A stretch of 64,000 nt of DNA from Thermus sp. 2.9 (GTDB lineage Bacteria > Deinococcota > Deinococci > Deinococcales > Thermaceae), in NCBI RefSeq assembly GCF_000794385.1, contig NZ_JTJB01000003.1, positions 1 through 64,000 on the forward strand, read 5' to 3'. The first letter of the stretch is position 1; each line of letters opens with the position of its first letter. This document shows, one piece after another, positions 41,660 through 49,400 of the stretch. Below the pieces are notes generated by a model. It did no database searches, was not told the origin of the DNA, and worked only from the letters and a program-made list of their open reading frames with translations. Made by a program: the position numbers and the translations under genes.

Positions 41660-42330
41660 CAAATCCTCCGCACCAGGTTCACGGCCACGCCCAAGATGCG
41701 GTCGTGCTCTCCCAGGGGCAGGGGCGGGTGGGCGGGGTTATCGGAGTAAAGGTACCAGGAGCCGTTATAGCGTTGAAGCCGCTTGATAACTACCCCATCC
41801 CAATGCACATGCACGGCCACGACGCGCCCAGGTTCTGGCGCTCCCTCAGTCCAGAACACCACCACATCTCCATCGGTGAGGGTGGGCTCCATAGAGTCTC
41901 CCTTGACCCGCACCGCGAAGAGTTCGCGCTCCCCTTTGCCCCTTAGCTCGGGGAGATCCAGGGTGATGTATTCGGCGTTCTCGTTCCACATGGGCGGTCC
42001 CGCTCCTGCCTCAATGATGGGCATCCGGTAGCGCGTGGTGGGGATAAAACTGGAGGAGTCCACCACCGGGGAGGGGAAGCGGATGCCCGTGGCCTGGGAG
42101 AACTCTTCAGGGGTCCATTGAAGGGCGTTTAAGAGGCGCCTAAAGGTTTCAGGCTCTTTGGCCCACAAGTAGCGCAAAGCCCCCTCAGGATTGGGGAGCA
42201 CCTGAGTGGCTAGCCATGAAGCGCTTTTGCCTACCATCCGCGACACCTTTGGTTGCGAGAGCCCAAGCTCTTTTATCCGCTTACGTATAGCAGACGCCGC
42301 TTTTTCATGGGCCAAAATATCTGCACCCAT
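41659..42330 (-). CDS. Phage repressor with S24 peptidase domain (CI/LexA-like)
   Basis: This 223-residue protein has an N-terminal helix-turn-helix (about 16-50, GLSQPKVSRMVGKSASWLA) and a C-terminal S24 self-cleavage domain. Its catalytic serine is in KGDSMEPTLTDGD and the lysine in DGVVIKRLQ. Such repressors keep the prophage silent and are inactivated by RecA-stimulated self-cleavage after DNA damage. It has a GGAGGAGGT ribosome site. It is divergent from the cro-like gene across an 86-base control region and lies just upstream of, and coupled to, the integrase. Confidence 0.88.
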   Translation of the reverse strand: MGADILAHEKAASAIRKRIKELGLSQPKVSRMVGKSASWLATQVLPNPEGALRYLWAKEPETFRRLLNALQWTPEEFSQATGIRFPSPVVDSSSFIPTTRYRMPIIEAGAGPPMWNENAEYITLDLPELRGKGERELFAVRVKGDSMEPTLTDGDVVVFWTEGAPEPGRVVAVHVHWDGVVIKRLQRYNGSWYLYSDNPAHPPLPLGEHDRILGVAVNLVRRI

Positions 42331-42381
42331 ACCTACCTCCTCCCCTTATTAGTCAGGGTAGCAGGCGCTTTGCCAGCAGTG

Positions 42382-42416
42382 TTGACATATTGACTCGGGC
42401 GTGCTAGGGTATGGGC
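42382..42416 (+). promoter_or_regulatory. Early promoter of the cro-like gene, with TTGAC operator-like repeats
   Basis: A perfect -35 box TTGACA (42382-42387) is followed after 17 bases by TAGGGT (42405-42410). Six bases later is ATG 42417, so the mRNA is predicted leaderless. A second TTGAC starts eight bases after the first (TTGACATATTGAC), a possible repressor site over the -35 box. Confidence 0.7.
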
Positions 42417-42638
42417 ATGGACCTGGCTACCCTCATCAGGGTGAAGCGAGCAGAAAAGCGGTTGAGTCAGCAGGAAGTGGCGCGAATGGCCGGGGTCAGC
42501 CGCTCGTTTGTGTCTATGGTGGAAAGCGGGAAGACGCGGGTGCGCGTCCAGTCGCTACGAAAACTAGCTCGGGCTCTGGACATTTCTGCCGCCGAGTTAT
42601 CAGCAGTTCTGATGACAATGGAGGACCCCAATGCCTGA
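42417..42638 (+). CDS. Cro-like helix-turn-helix regulator
   Basis: This 73-residue XRE-family protein has the helix-turn-helix LSQQEVARMAGVSRSFVSMVE filling most of its length. It is divergent from the S24 repressor and is probably the early-gene regulator of the lytic switch. ATG 42417 is preferred to ATG 42411 because the latter touches the -10 box, while 42417 is at the expected transcription start. The stop overlaps the next gene by eight bases. Confidence 0.8.
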   Translation: MDLATLIRVKRAEKRLSQQEVARMAGVSRSFVSMVESGKTRVRVQSLRKLARALDISAAELSAVLMTMEDPNA

Positions 42639-42861
42639 CCCCATCGCCTACAACGTGGCCCAGGCCGCGCGGGTGCTGGGCATCGGCGAGACCACCCTGA
42701 GGGCTCTCATCCGGGCTCGGCAGATCCGGGTGGCCCGGGTGGGGCGGCGCATCATCATCCCCCACTCTGCCCTGGTGGAGTTTCTAGAGGCGGGAGGCGC
42801 TGAACGGGTCCTTTACGGCCACCAGGCCGTGAGGAAGGCCAGGGAGGAGGCCCTGGCCTAA
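42631..42861 (+). CDS. Excisionase-like HTH protein
   Basis: This is a 76-residue MerR/excisionase-type winged helix-turn-helix protein: VAQAARVLGIGETTLRALIRARQI followed by VARVGRRIIIPHSALVEFLE. Proteins of this class act as excisionases or small activators. It lies directly after the cro-like gene with an eight-base overlap. Excisionase is inferred from position only. Confidence 0.7.
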   Translation: MPDPIAYNVAQAARVLGIGETTLRALIRARQIRVARVGRRIIIPHSALVEFLEAGGAERVLYGHQAVRKAREEALA

Positions 42862-42876
42862 GAGAAGGAGGTACAT

Positions 42877-43344
42877 ATGGGACGCGCTCAGTTTACCTCG
42901 GCGGCGCAGCGGGCGCTAGCTCCCCGTTGCGCGGTTTGCGGGCGGCCCCTCTCGAGGTCCGGCTACGCGGTGCCGGGCATCGGCGTGGTGGGGCCGGAGT
43001 GCCGGCGGAAGTACGCGGCGATGGAGGCCTACCTCGAGGCCGCCCACCCCCGCCTGGTGAACGCCGTGTACGGCGGCGCGAACCTGGCGTGGGACGAGCT
43101 CACCCCTGAGGAGCGCTACCGCCTCCACGGGGCCATTCTGGCCCTGCGGCAGGCGGGGCTCCGGGTGGAGGTCATCCGCGATGAGCGCGCCCGCACCGTC
43201 CACGTCCGGGTGGCCGGGGTGGAACGTCCCCGGGCGTGGGCGGGGGCGTGGAAGCGGGACGTTTGGCGCGCGTGGGGCGAGCGCCTACGGCTCCAGGCGG
43301 AGGCGAGGGCGCTGGCGGCGGAAATGGGGGCAGCCCATGATTAG
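42877..43344 (+). CDS. Phage hypothetical protein with N-terminal zinc-finger-like motif
   Basis: This is a 155-residue protein with a CAVCGRPLSRSG pair and, after GVVGPEC, a third cysteine. The motif resembles small metal-binding treble-clef sites in phage early proteins. The remainder is helical and Arg/Ala-rich. It has a textbook AAGGAGGTACAT ribosome site before ATG 42877. The function is not recognised. Confidence 0.65.
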   Translation: MGRAQFTSAAQRALAPRCAVCGRPLSRSGYAVPGIGVVGPECRRKYAAMEAYLEAAHPRLVNAVYGGANLAWDELTPEERYRLHGAILALRQAGLRVEVIRDERARTVHVRVAGVERPRAWAGAWKRDVWRAWGERLRLQAEARALAAEMGAAHD

Positions 43345-43489
43345 AGGCGTTCTGCTTTCCCTGGTCATGGGGTGGCTCTGGGGGAACGCCACCCACGACG
43401 TGTGGGTGGCGGTGGCCGTGGCCACCACGGGCGTGGCCGCCGCGTTTGTCGGGTGGTTGGCGGCTTGGGAAAGGAGGAATAATGCTTGA
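43337..43489 (+). CDS. Small membrane protein, 50 residues
   Basis: ATG 43337 overlaps the previous stop by eight bases. The 50-residue product contains two hydrophobic stretches (GVLLSLVMGWLWGNA and VWVAVAVATTGVAAAFVGWLAAW) and ends in ERRNNA. It is too small for a family call; it could be a phage inner-membrane protein. Overlaps on both ends support it being translated. Confidence 0.5.
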   Translation: MIRGVLLSLVMGWLWGNATHDVWVAVAVATTGVAAAFVGWLAAWERRNNA

Positions 43490-43766
43490 GCCCGGCGACA
43501 TCATCAGGCGCGTGCATAACGAGGACCTCGAGCGCCGCGCCATCCGGGCCTGGTGGGAGCGGCATAGCCTCATCGCCCGCATCCGCCGCATCCAGGCCCA
43601 TGACCCGGAGGCCGCTCGTAGGGCCGCCCAGCACGCGGAGCGGTGGGGGTGGGAGGGCGTCCTCGAGGTCCTCCACACCTCCACCGCTTGCCCCGTGTGC
43701 GGGGGCGATGGGCGCGTCGGGGACGACATCCCCTGTCCAGCCTGCACCCAGGGGAGGTGGGCATGA
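43482..43766 (+). CDS. Phage hypothetical protein with DnaJ-type zinc motif
   Basis: This is a 94-residue protein, helical and Arg-rich at first, ending in CPVCGGDGRVGDDIPCPACTQG, two CxxC pairs as in a half DnaJ zinc finger. ATG 43482 follows AGGAGGAATA. The overlaps with both neighbours fit the tight early operon. No enzymatic function is apparent. Confidence 0.6.
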   Translation: MLEPGDIIRRVHNEDLERRAIRAWWERHSLIARIRRIQAHDPEAARRAAQHAERWGWEGVLEVLHTSTACPVCGGDGRVGDDIPCPACTQGRWA

Positions 43767-44266
43767 CGGATTTGGAGCTGGCGCGGGAGGTGTTCAGGGC
43801 CCTGGCCAAGGCTCCCCAGGGCCTCACCCGGGAGGAGCTGGCCCGGGTCCTGGGAGTGGGCGACCGCCAGATGCGGGACGCCGTGGCCTTGGCCGCGGAG
43901 AAGGCGGCTCCCGCCGGCTACCTCCTGGGCATGGACCCGGAGACGGGTCGCTACGTCCTCATCCCCCTCAACGACCCCCAGGCCCCCACGCGGAAGGCCC
44001 AGGCGCGGCGCGTCCTCGCCTACCTCTGGAGCTACTTCGAGACCACCTTCCGCCGCTACAGCCTCATGGCGGAGGCCTTCACCCGCGCCTACGGGGAGCC
44101 CCCGGAGGTCCTGGGCGCCGCCCAGCCCAACCTCTTCCAAGCGGCCCTGAACCCCGAGGCCCTCTTGCGGGAGGCGGTGCGGGCCTGGGAGCGGCGCGAC
44201 CAGGCCGCTTTGGCCCAGGTCATGGAGCAAGCTCAGGTCTATTTGGGGGTGGGGCGTGCCTGGTGA
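43763..44266 (+). CDS. Phage protein with winged-helix-like N-terminus
   Basis: This is a 167-residue protein. Residues about 8-45 (VFRALAKAPQGLTREELARVLGVGDRQMRDAVALAA) look like a helix-turn-helix of winged type. The rest is helical, with no metal or catalytic motif. It overlaps the neighbours by four and eleven bases. It may be a regulator or DNA-binding partner of the replication genes. Confidence 0.55.
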   Translation: MTDLELAREVFRALAKAPQGLTREELARVLGVGDRQMRDAVALAAEKAAPAGYLLGMDPETGRYVLIPLNDPQAPTRKAQARRVLAYLWSYFETTFRRYSLMAEAFTRAYGEPPEVLGAAQPNLFQAALNPEALLREAVRAWERRDQAALAQVMEQAQVYLGVGRAW

Positions 44267-45008
44267 GGCCTTCGCCCTGTACGAGGACGCCTTTGAGGTC
44301 CTGGCCCGCCTCGAGGCGGGCTCGGCCCGCCTGGTGGTCTTGGACCCCCCGTACGGTACCACCCAGCTGCCCTGGGACCACGCCCCCCACCCGCCCCGCC
44401 TCCTCCAGGAGGTGGGGCGGGTCCTGGGGGCAGGGGTGGTCCTGGCCTTCGCCGCCCACCCCTACGCCTTGGACCTGCTCCTGGCGGCCCGGGAGGCGGG
44501 GTGGAGCTACTACGAGCTCATCTGGGCTAAACCCCGCCCCACCAACCCCTTTAACGCCAACCGGCGGCCCCTCGTGGCCCACGAGAACGTTTTCGTCCTC
44601 TACCGGGGCCCTCACCTTTACCAACCTCAGCTTCGCCCCGGCACCCCCTACCGCCTGCGGCGGCGGACCCCCGCGGGGCGGCACTACGGGCGGGGCACGC
44701 CCCACGTGGCGGAGAACCCGGGCACCCGCCATCCCACGTCCGTCTTCCACACGGACGTGGGGGAAGCGGGGGAGCCTCGGCTCCACCCCACGCAAAAGCC
44801 CTTGAGCTTCCTCCTGTGGGCGGTGCACAGCTACACCGAGCCCGGGGATTTGGTGGTGGACCCCTACGCGGGAAGCGGGGTGAGCGGCGTAGCCGCCCTC
44901 ATGACAGGGCGGCGCTGGGTGGGCGCGGAAGCGCACCCGGAGTACCGGGAACGGGCCCGGCGCTGGTTGGCGGGCGCCATCCCATTGCTGGTGGAGGAAG
45001 GCGTATGA
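44256..45008 (+). CDS. Phage DNA methyltransferase (DPPY type)
   Basis: This 250-residue enzyme has the catalytic motif LDPPYGTTQLPW near residues 29-40 and the cofactor motif VVDPYAGSGVSG near 203-214, with HPTQKPLSFL before it. The order is beta class, probably N6-adenine. No endonuclease is adjacent, so it is an orphan enzyme that may protect phage DNA from host restriction. The start is GTG 44256, overlapping the previous gene. Confidence 0.85.
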   Translation: MPGEAFALYEDAFEVLARLEAGSARLVVLDPPYGTTQLPWDHAPHPPRLLQEVGRVLGAGVVLAFAAHPYALDLLLAAREAGWSYYELIWAKPRPTNPFNANRRPLVAHENVFVLYRGPHLYQPQLRPGTPYRLRRRTPAGRHYGRGTPHVAENPGTRHPTSVFHTDVGEAGEPRLHPTQKPLSFLLWAVHSYTEPGDLVVDPYAGSGVSGVAALMTGRRWVGAEAHPEYRERARRWLAGAIPLLVEEGV

Positions 45009-45226
45009 ACACCGTACACGAGATGGGTTTGCGGGCGCATCAGGCGGAAGCGGTGCGGAAGCGGCTCAAGGGCATGGGCTACCAGGTGGACGTGGCCCAG
45101 CGCCGCCACAGCGTGGAGGCCTGGGCCATCTACGACGGGCGCACCGTGGGCTATGGCTCCGGGCGGGACGCCCTCGAGGCCCTCCGGTCCCTGGCCGGGG
45201 ACCTGGGCGTGGAGGTGCAGCCGTGA
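45005..45226 (+). CDS. Phage hypothetical protein, 73 residues
   Basis: This is a small protein that begins MNTVHEMGLRAHQAE, with one helix followed by a probable beta-hairpin (YQVDVAQRRHSVEAWAIYDG). It overlaps the methyltransferase stop and the next GTG. No family is recognised. Confidence 0.55.
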   Translation: MNTVHEMGLRAHQAEAVRKRLKGMGYQVDVAQRRHSVEAWAIYDGRTVGYGSGRDALEALRSLAGDLGVEVQP

Positions 45227-45396
45227 GGGGCGGCCCCTGGGACGCCGGTTTCGCGGTAGAAGAGGTCGCAGCCATCCTCCGGGACTACCGGGCCGGGCAC
45301 CTGGGCCCGGAGGAGGCCCTCGAGGAGGTCGCGCAGGCCTTGGTGGAGAACAACTTCGGGAGGCTCCTGGAGGAAGACTCCGCGGAGGAGGGGTAA
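45223..45396 (+). CDS. Phage hypothetical protein, 57 residues
   Basis: An open frame from GTG 45223 overlaps the previous stop (GTGA) and ends at TAA 45396, two bases before the next start. The product is acidic and helical (MRGGPWDAGFAVEEVAAILR start, EEDSAEEG end). Its perfect fit between two genes and normal codon use are the only evidence. Confidence 0.5.
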   Translation: MRGGPWDAGFAVEEVAAILRDYRAGHLGPEEALEEVAQALVENNFGRLLEEDSAEEG

Positions 45397-45398
45397 GC

Positions 45399-46238
45399 AT
45401 GAACAGGACGGAACTGGCGGTTAGGTGGAGCTTGGAGGACCTCGAGCGGGCGGCCCGCTACATGGTCAAAAGCGGGCTCTTCGGCTTGCGGTCCCCGGAG
45501 GAGGCGGTAGCCCTGATGCTCTTGGCCCAGGCTGAAGGGCTCCACCCCGCCCAAGCGGTGCGGGAGTACCACGTGATTGACGGGAGGCCCGCCCTGCGGG
45601 CTGACGCCATGCTGGCCCGCTTTTTGGCCGCGGGCGGGCGGGTGGAGTGGCACGAGCTCTCTGACCAGAAGGCGGAGGCTACCTTCTCCCACCCCCAAGG
45701 CGGCACGGTGCGCCTCTCCTGGACGATTGAGGACGCCCGGCGGGCCGGGCTTTTGGAGCGCAAGGGGAGCAACTGGCTCCGCTACCCCAGGGCCATGCTC
45801 CGGGCCCGGGTCATCTCGGAAGGCGTTCGCACCGTCTACCCCGGGGTAGCGGTGGGGGTCTACACCCCGGAAGAGGTGGTGGAGATGGCCCAGGAGGTGC
45901 CCCCGCCCAGAGAACCCCTCGAGGCCAAGCCGGAGCCCACAAAGGCGCTGGAGAGCCCGTCCGAGGACAAGCCCAAGCGGGAGCGCATCAGGGGCCTCCT
46001 GAAGGCCCTCGGGCTAAGCAAGGAGGAAGCCCGGCAGCTCGCCTCCTTGGTGGTGGAGCGGGAGGTGGCTTCGTTCGGGGACCTCGAGCCCCTGGAGGTG
46101 GACCTCCTCGTGGCCGAGCTGGAGCGCCTGGTGGCCCAGTTTGAGGAGGACGACGTGCCCGTGCTCGACCGGGCCGAGGTGGTGAGGGCGTACCTCCAGG
46201 AGGGGGAGCTTCCCCACAGGGAGGAGGTGGGGGTATGA
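45399..46238 (+). CDS. RecT-like single-strand annealing protein
   Basis: This 279-residue protein has the pattern seen in phage RecT-like pairing proteins: SPEEAVALMLLAQAEGLHP, then YHVIDGRPALRADAMLA (about 54-70), then SWTIEDARRAGL and WLRYPRAMLRARVISEGVR. These proteins anneal complementary single strands during phage replication and recombination. The C-terminal third is charged and Pro/Glu-rich. ATG 45399 follows a GGAGGAGGGGTAAGC ribosome region. It sits before the replication-type gene, the usual place. Confidence 0.7.
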   Translation: MNRTELAVRWSLEDLERAARYMVKSGLFGLRSPEEAVALMLLAQAEGLHPAQAVREYHVIDGRPALRADAMLARFLAAGGRVEWHELSDQKAEATFSHPQGGTVRLSWTIEDARRAGLLERKGSNWLRYPRAMLRARVISEGVRTVYPGVAVGVYTPEEVVEMAQEVPPPREPLEAKPEPTKALESPSEDKPKRERIRGLLKALGLSKEEARQLASLVVEREVASFGDLEPLEVDLLVAELERLVAQFEEDDVPVLDRAEVVRAYLQEGELPHREEVGV

Positions 46239-47299
46239 GGTACGGCGTCCTCTACGCCGCCCTCCGCCTCCTCCTGCCCCCGGAGGGGGGCGTGGTGAAC
46301 CTGAAGGCCCTGGCGGAGGCCCTCGGGGTCCACCCCCGCACGCTGCGGCGGGGGCTTCGGGCCCTCGAGGCCCAGGGCCTCCTCCAGCGCGAGGTGGTCT
46401 ACAGCCGCCACGGGGACCCGGACGGCCTGCGCCTGGTCCCGGTGCCCACCCCCGTGGCGGTTTGCCAGGGGGGTGAGGGCGATGCGCACCCCACCCCGGG
46501 TACAAGGTGCCAGGGGGGTGAGGACACTTTGTATCCCACCCCCGGGCAATCTGTCAGGGAGGTGGGGCACAAACCGCCCTCACCCCCCACCCCTCCCTCT
46601 CCCCCTTCCGCCCTGCCCCTTCCCCCCCAAACCCCCCTAACCCCACCCACCTTCCCTCACTCCCACCCCAACCCCACCACCCCCTACAGTCCCCCTCCTC
46701 CCCACGGGGCGGATCTCGGCGAGCGGGCCCATACCCGGGAAGCCGTTGTTGGGGGAGAAGCGTTTGAGGAAGAGCAAACCCCTCCCGTTAGGGGTGAGCG
46801 GGGTTTTGGGGCTCTCGAGGCTTTCCCCGCGGCTCGTGAAGCCAATCACATGGACCCCGAGGAGGCCCGGGCGTGGGCCGCGGCGGCGCGCCCCGAGCGC
46901 ATCCCGCCCCCGGCCCACACCGAGGCCGGGGCCGCGGCGGTGCGGGCCCTGAGGGACGCGGGCCTCTGGGAGCGCTTTGCCGCCCTCCGCCGCCACGCCC
47001 GCGACTGGCGGGCCTGGCAGGACTGGCTCCACGGGCCCATCGCCCGGGAGTTCGGGCGGCTGGGCGCCCGGGAGTTTGTGGCCGCGGTGCGGGAGGCCCT
47101 CGAGGGCCTAGCCTCCCGCCCCGACCTGGCCCGCCCCCTCATCTGGCTGGAGCGCCAGCTCCAGCGGCGGCCCACGCCGGTGCGGGTAGCCCAGGAAGCG
47201 GTGGAGGACGACCCCATGAGGGCGCTGGTGGACGCCATCATCGCCGGGGATGAGGCGGCGCTGGCGGAGGCGATAGCCCGGATGCCCTTGGACGCGTGA
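46235..47299 (+). CDS. Putative phage replication protein (HTH, Pro-rich linker, helical C-terminus)
   Basis: This is a 354-residue protein. Residues about 20-60 form a winged helix-turn-helix ([24 protein letters not shown]). From about 78 to 165 there is a linker with repeated PTPG-type units and then a run almost wholly of Pro, Ser and Thr. A helical domain with many Arg and Ala follows. This three-part plan and its place after the RecT-like gene recall lambda O-type initiators, in which the origin lies inside the gene. The DNA repeats and pyrimidine tract over the linker fit that idea. Function is inferred, not shown. Confidence 0.55.
   Translation: MRYGVLYAALRLLLPPEGGVVNLKALAEALGVHPRTLRRGLRALEAQGLLQREVVYSRHGDPDGLRLVPVPTPVAVCQGGEGDAHPTPGTRCQGGEDTLYPTPGQSVREVGHKPPSPPTPPSPPSALPLPPQTPLTPPTFPHSHPNPTTPYSPPPPHGADLGERAHTREAVVGGEAFEEEQTPPVRGERGFGALEAFPAAREANHMDPEEARAWAAAARPERIPPPAHTEAGAAAVRALRDAGLWERFAALRRHARDWRAWQDWLHGPIAREFGRLGAREFVAAVREALEGLASRPDLARPLIWLERQLQRRPTPVRVAQEAVEDDPMRALVDAIIAGDEAALAEAIARMPLDA
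46463..46570 (+). repeat. Three imperfect 44-45 bp tandem units inside the replication-type gene
   Basis: Units begin at 46463 and 46508 (both TGCCAGGGGGGTGAGG) and at 46552 (TGTCAGGGAGGTGGGG). The first two also share a CACCCCACCCC-type end. The spacing and position resemble origin iterons. Confidence 0.6.
46571..46704 (+). other. Pyrimidine-rich tract (G-rich on the minus strand)
   Basis: Only four G occur in these 134 bases on the plus strand, and none from 46616 to 46688. Most of the rest is C. The minus strand has many runs of three to seven G and could form G-quadruplexes. It encodes the Pro-rich linker and lies next to the tandem units. Confidence 0.75.
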
Positions 47300-47310
47300 G
47301 GAGGCGCGCG

Positions 47311-47700
47311 ATGGATGCCTGGTATGCGGAGCTCGGCCTGCGCGAGAACGCGTTGGTGTGGGACCTGGGTGCGTGCCCCTGGTGCGGGGGCTACGAGGTG
47401 CACGTGGGGCATGGGGGCGCGGCGGCCTTGCGGCGGCCCACGTACGACTGCTGCGTGCACGGGGCCCTGGCTGGGGTGGCCCGCCTGAAGGAGGCGGTGG
47501 CCCGCACCAAAGACCCTGAGGAGCGGGCGGAGCTGGAGCGCGACCTGGCCCAGCTCATGCGCCGCGCGGCGGCGTTGGTGGCGGGGCGCTCCGCGGAGGA
47601 GCTCCAGGCCGCGGCCCGGGATGTGATGGGCCGGTACCGCTTCCGGGGCCTCGAGGCGGTGGCGCTGGGCCTGGCTGCCCGCATGGGGGCGCGGCGGTGA
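47311..47700 (+). CDS. Phage hypothetical protein with CPWC motif
   Basis: This is a 129-residue protein with CPWCGGYEVHVGHGG and, further on, a CC pair in TYDCCVHG, probably a metal site; the C-terminal two thirds are helical. ATG 47311 is chosen for the GAGGAGG six bases upstream. A GTG at 47296 overlapping the previous stop is also possible and would add five residues. Confidence 0.55.
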   Translation: MDAWYAELGLRENALVWDLGACPWCGGYEVHVGHGGAAALRRPTYDCCVHGALAGVARLKEAVARTKDPEERAELERDLAQLMRRAAALVAGRSAEELQAAARDVMGRYRFRGLEAVALGLAARMGARR

Positions 47701-47909
47701 AGCTGGAGGGGATGCGCTTCTGGAAGCACGTGGTGCCCCTGGACCCCACCCCCGTCCTCATGGCCCGGGCGGAGGTGCGGGCGGATTTGGAGGCCCGGGG
47801 CATCCCTGTGGCGCCAGGGGACCTCTACCTGTGGCAGGTGGGGGAGTACTACGAGGTCTGGGTGTCGGAGGCCTTGTGGCCCGCGATTGCCCGGGCGCAT
47901 TGGGAGTAG
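47697..47909 (+). CDS. Phage hypothetical protein, 70 residues
   Basis: It starts at GTG 47697 in the previous stop (GTGA). The product is small and aromatic-rich (GDLYLWQVGEYYEVWVSEALW), probably beta-sheet. No family is recognised. Confidence 0.5.
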   Translation: MKLEGMRFWKHVVPLDPTPVLMARAEVRADLEARGIPVAPGDLYLWQVGEYYEVWVSEALWPAIARAHWE

Positions 47910-47910
47910 T

Positions 47911-48708
47911 GTGCGGTACTATGAGTGGCTCAACCGCCACGAGCAGCCCGAGCTCCTGCGGGCGGTGGAGAGGGCGGCGGAGGACATGAGCCCCGCGGAG
48001 GCGGCGGCCTTCATCCGGGCCCACCGCCCCAGGGGGGAGGAGGAGTCCTGGCAGGCGGCCCTCTTCTGGGAGGAGCACCGCCCCCTCCTGCTCCTTGCCC
48101 TTTTGGGGCGTTCGGGCCCCGTGGTCCAGGTGGAGCGCGAGCTGGGCCTGGGGGCGGGGATGCTCTACCACCTCCTGAAGGACTGGGGCGTGGTGTTTAT
48201 GGTCTTGCCCGCCCGGGCTACCCTCGAGGGCCCTTCCGGGCGCTTCTACGAGGGCGTGGTGGAGTGGGACGGCTCCACCTACCGAGCCCGGGTGCGGGGG
48301 CAGGTGGTCCCCGCGCGGTGGGTGGGGCGCTTCCGCCTCCTGGATGAGCCGGACCTGCTGCCCGCCCGCTACGCCCTGGAGGCGGCCCGTTTGGCCTACC
48401 CGTGGCGGGCGTGGACCCGCACGCCCCTCATGCTGGAGCTGCGGCTGCTGGCCCGGGAGCTGGGGCTGCCGGCTCGGGACGAAGCCGTCTCCGAGCGGGT
48501 GTTGCGCCACGTCTTTGGGGACCACGCGGTGGAGCTAGCCCTGGCCCGGCTCAACCCCTGCGGGTGCGCCCTCTATGACCCCCTGGAAGGGTGCCTCCTG
48601 GAGCGCGGGCGCGAGGCCGAGGGCCCGTGCGAAGACCGCATCGCCTTGGAAACCTCATGGCCCGTGCCCCCCTCGAGGAAACCTCATGGCCAGGAAGAAA
48701 GACCCTAA
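47911..48708 (+). CDS. Phage protein with helix-turn-helix segment
   Basis: This is a 265-residue protein. A helix-turn-helix-like region VVQVERELGLGAGMLYHLLKDWG lies about residues 69-91, followed by a beta-rich part and a helical end with CGCALYDPLEGC. GTG 47911, one base after the previous stop, is the likely start; the frame is open further upstream to 47887. It overlaps the next gene by 23 bases. It may be a DNA-packaging or late-control protein, but nothing decides this. Confidence 0.5.
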   Translation: MRYYEWLNRHEQPELLRAVERAAEDMSPAEAAAFIRAHRPRGEEESWQAALFWEEHRPLLLLALLGRSGPVVQVERELGLGAGMLYHLLKDWGVVFMVLPARATLEGPSGRFYEGVVEWDGSTYRARVRGQVVPARWVGRFRLLDEPDLLPARYALEAARLAYPWRAWTRTPLMLELRLLARELGLPARDEAVSERVLRHVFGDHAVELALARLNPCGCALYDPLEGCLLERGREAEGPCEDRIALETSWPVPPSRKPHGQEERP

Positions 48709-49381
48709 CCCCAACCTGGAACCCTTCCTACCCGATGGCAGGCCCCGGTGTCAGGCCCGGTCCAAGTCCACCGGGGCGCAATGCCGGCAGCCGGCGGTGC
48801 GCGGCTACTCCGTCTGCCACGTGCACGGGGCGGGCACGCGCAAGCGGGTGGCGGAGGGCGCCCGTAAGCCCCCGGGCCGCCCCGTGGTCCACGGCCTCTA
48901 CTCCGAGCGGCACGCCGCCACGCTTCGGGCCCTCTACGAGGAGGTCCTGGCGTTGGGAGACCTGGACGCCACGGACCGGGACGTGGCGGTGCTAAAGGCG
49001 GTGGTCTGGTACCTCCTGAACGGGGCGGGGCGGGTGGAGGAGTGGCAGGGGCGCCTCGAGGGCCTCTTCGCCCGCCTGGAGGAGGCGGGTGCGGAGGAGG
49101 CCCGCCCCCTCCTCTACCAGGTGGAGCGCCTCATGCAGCAGACCCAAAGCTACCTGGACCGCCTGGCGGAGCACGCCTTCCGGGTGGTCCAGGCGGTCAA
49201 AACCCGGGCGGAAACGGAGGCCAAGCGGGCGGAGACCAAGGCCCTGGCCTACCTCCTCCGCTTTGTGGACGAGCTCAAGGCGGTGCTCGTGGAGCGCCTA
49301 GAGCCCGAGGTCTATGAAGCGGTGCTGGAGGACCTGCAAAAGCGGGTGCTGGCGAAGGCCTTGCCTCAGGCTGACCCCTAG
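48686..49381 (+). CDS. HGG-motif phage protein (possible small terminase-like)
   Basis: This is a 231-residue protein. The N-terminus has a cysteine-containing module CQARSKSTGAQCRQPAVRGYS followed by CHVHGAGTRKR and then RPVVHGLYS. This module is common in phage proteins annotated near terminases. The rest is a long helical, charged region, probably coiled coil. A large terminase is not next to it, so the packaging role is only a suggestion. Confidence 0.5.
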   Translation: MARKKDPNPNLEPFLPDGRPRCQARSKSTGAQCRQPAVRGYSVCHVHGAGTRKRVAEGARKPPGRPVVHGLYSERHAATLRALYEEVLALGDLDATDRDVAVLKAVVWYLLNGAGRVEEWQGRLEGLFARLEEAGAEEARPLLYQVERLMQQTQSYLDRLAEHAFRVVQAVKTRAETEAKRAETKALAYLLRFVDELKAVLVERLEPEVYEAVLEDLQKRVLAKALPQADP

Positions 49382-49400
49382 CCCCGGGTAAAAGGGGAGC

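Noticed and set aside
44256-45008. A second restriction-modification pair in the prophage
   Set aside because: No nuclease-like gene lies beside this methyltransferase; neighbours are small early proteins.
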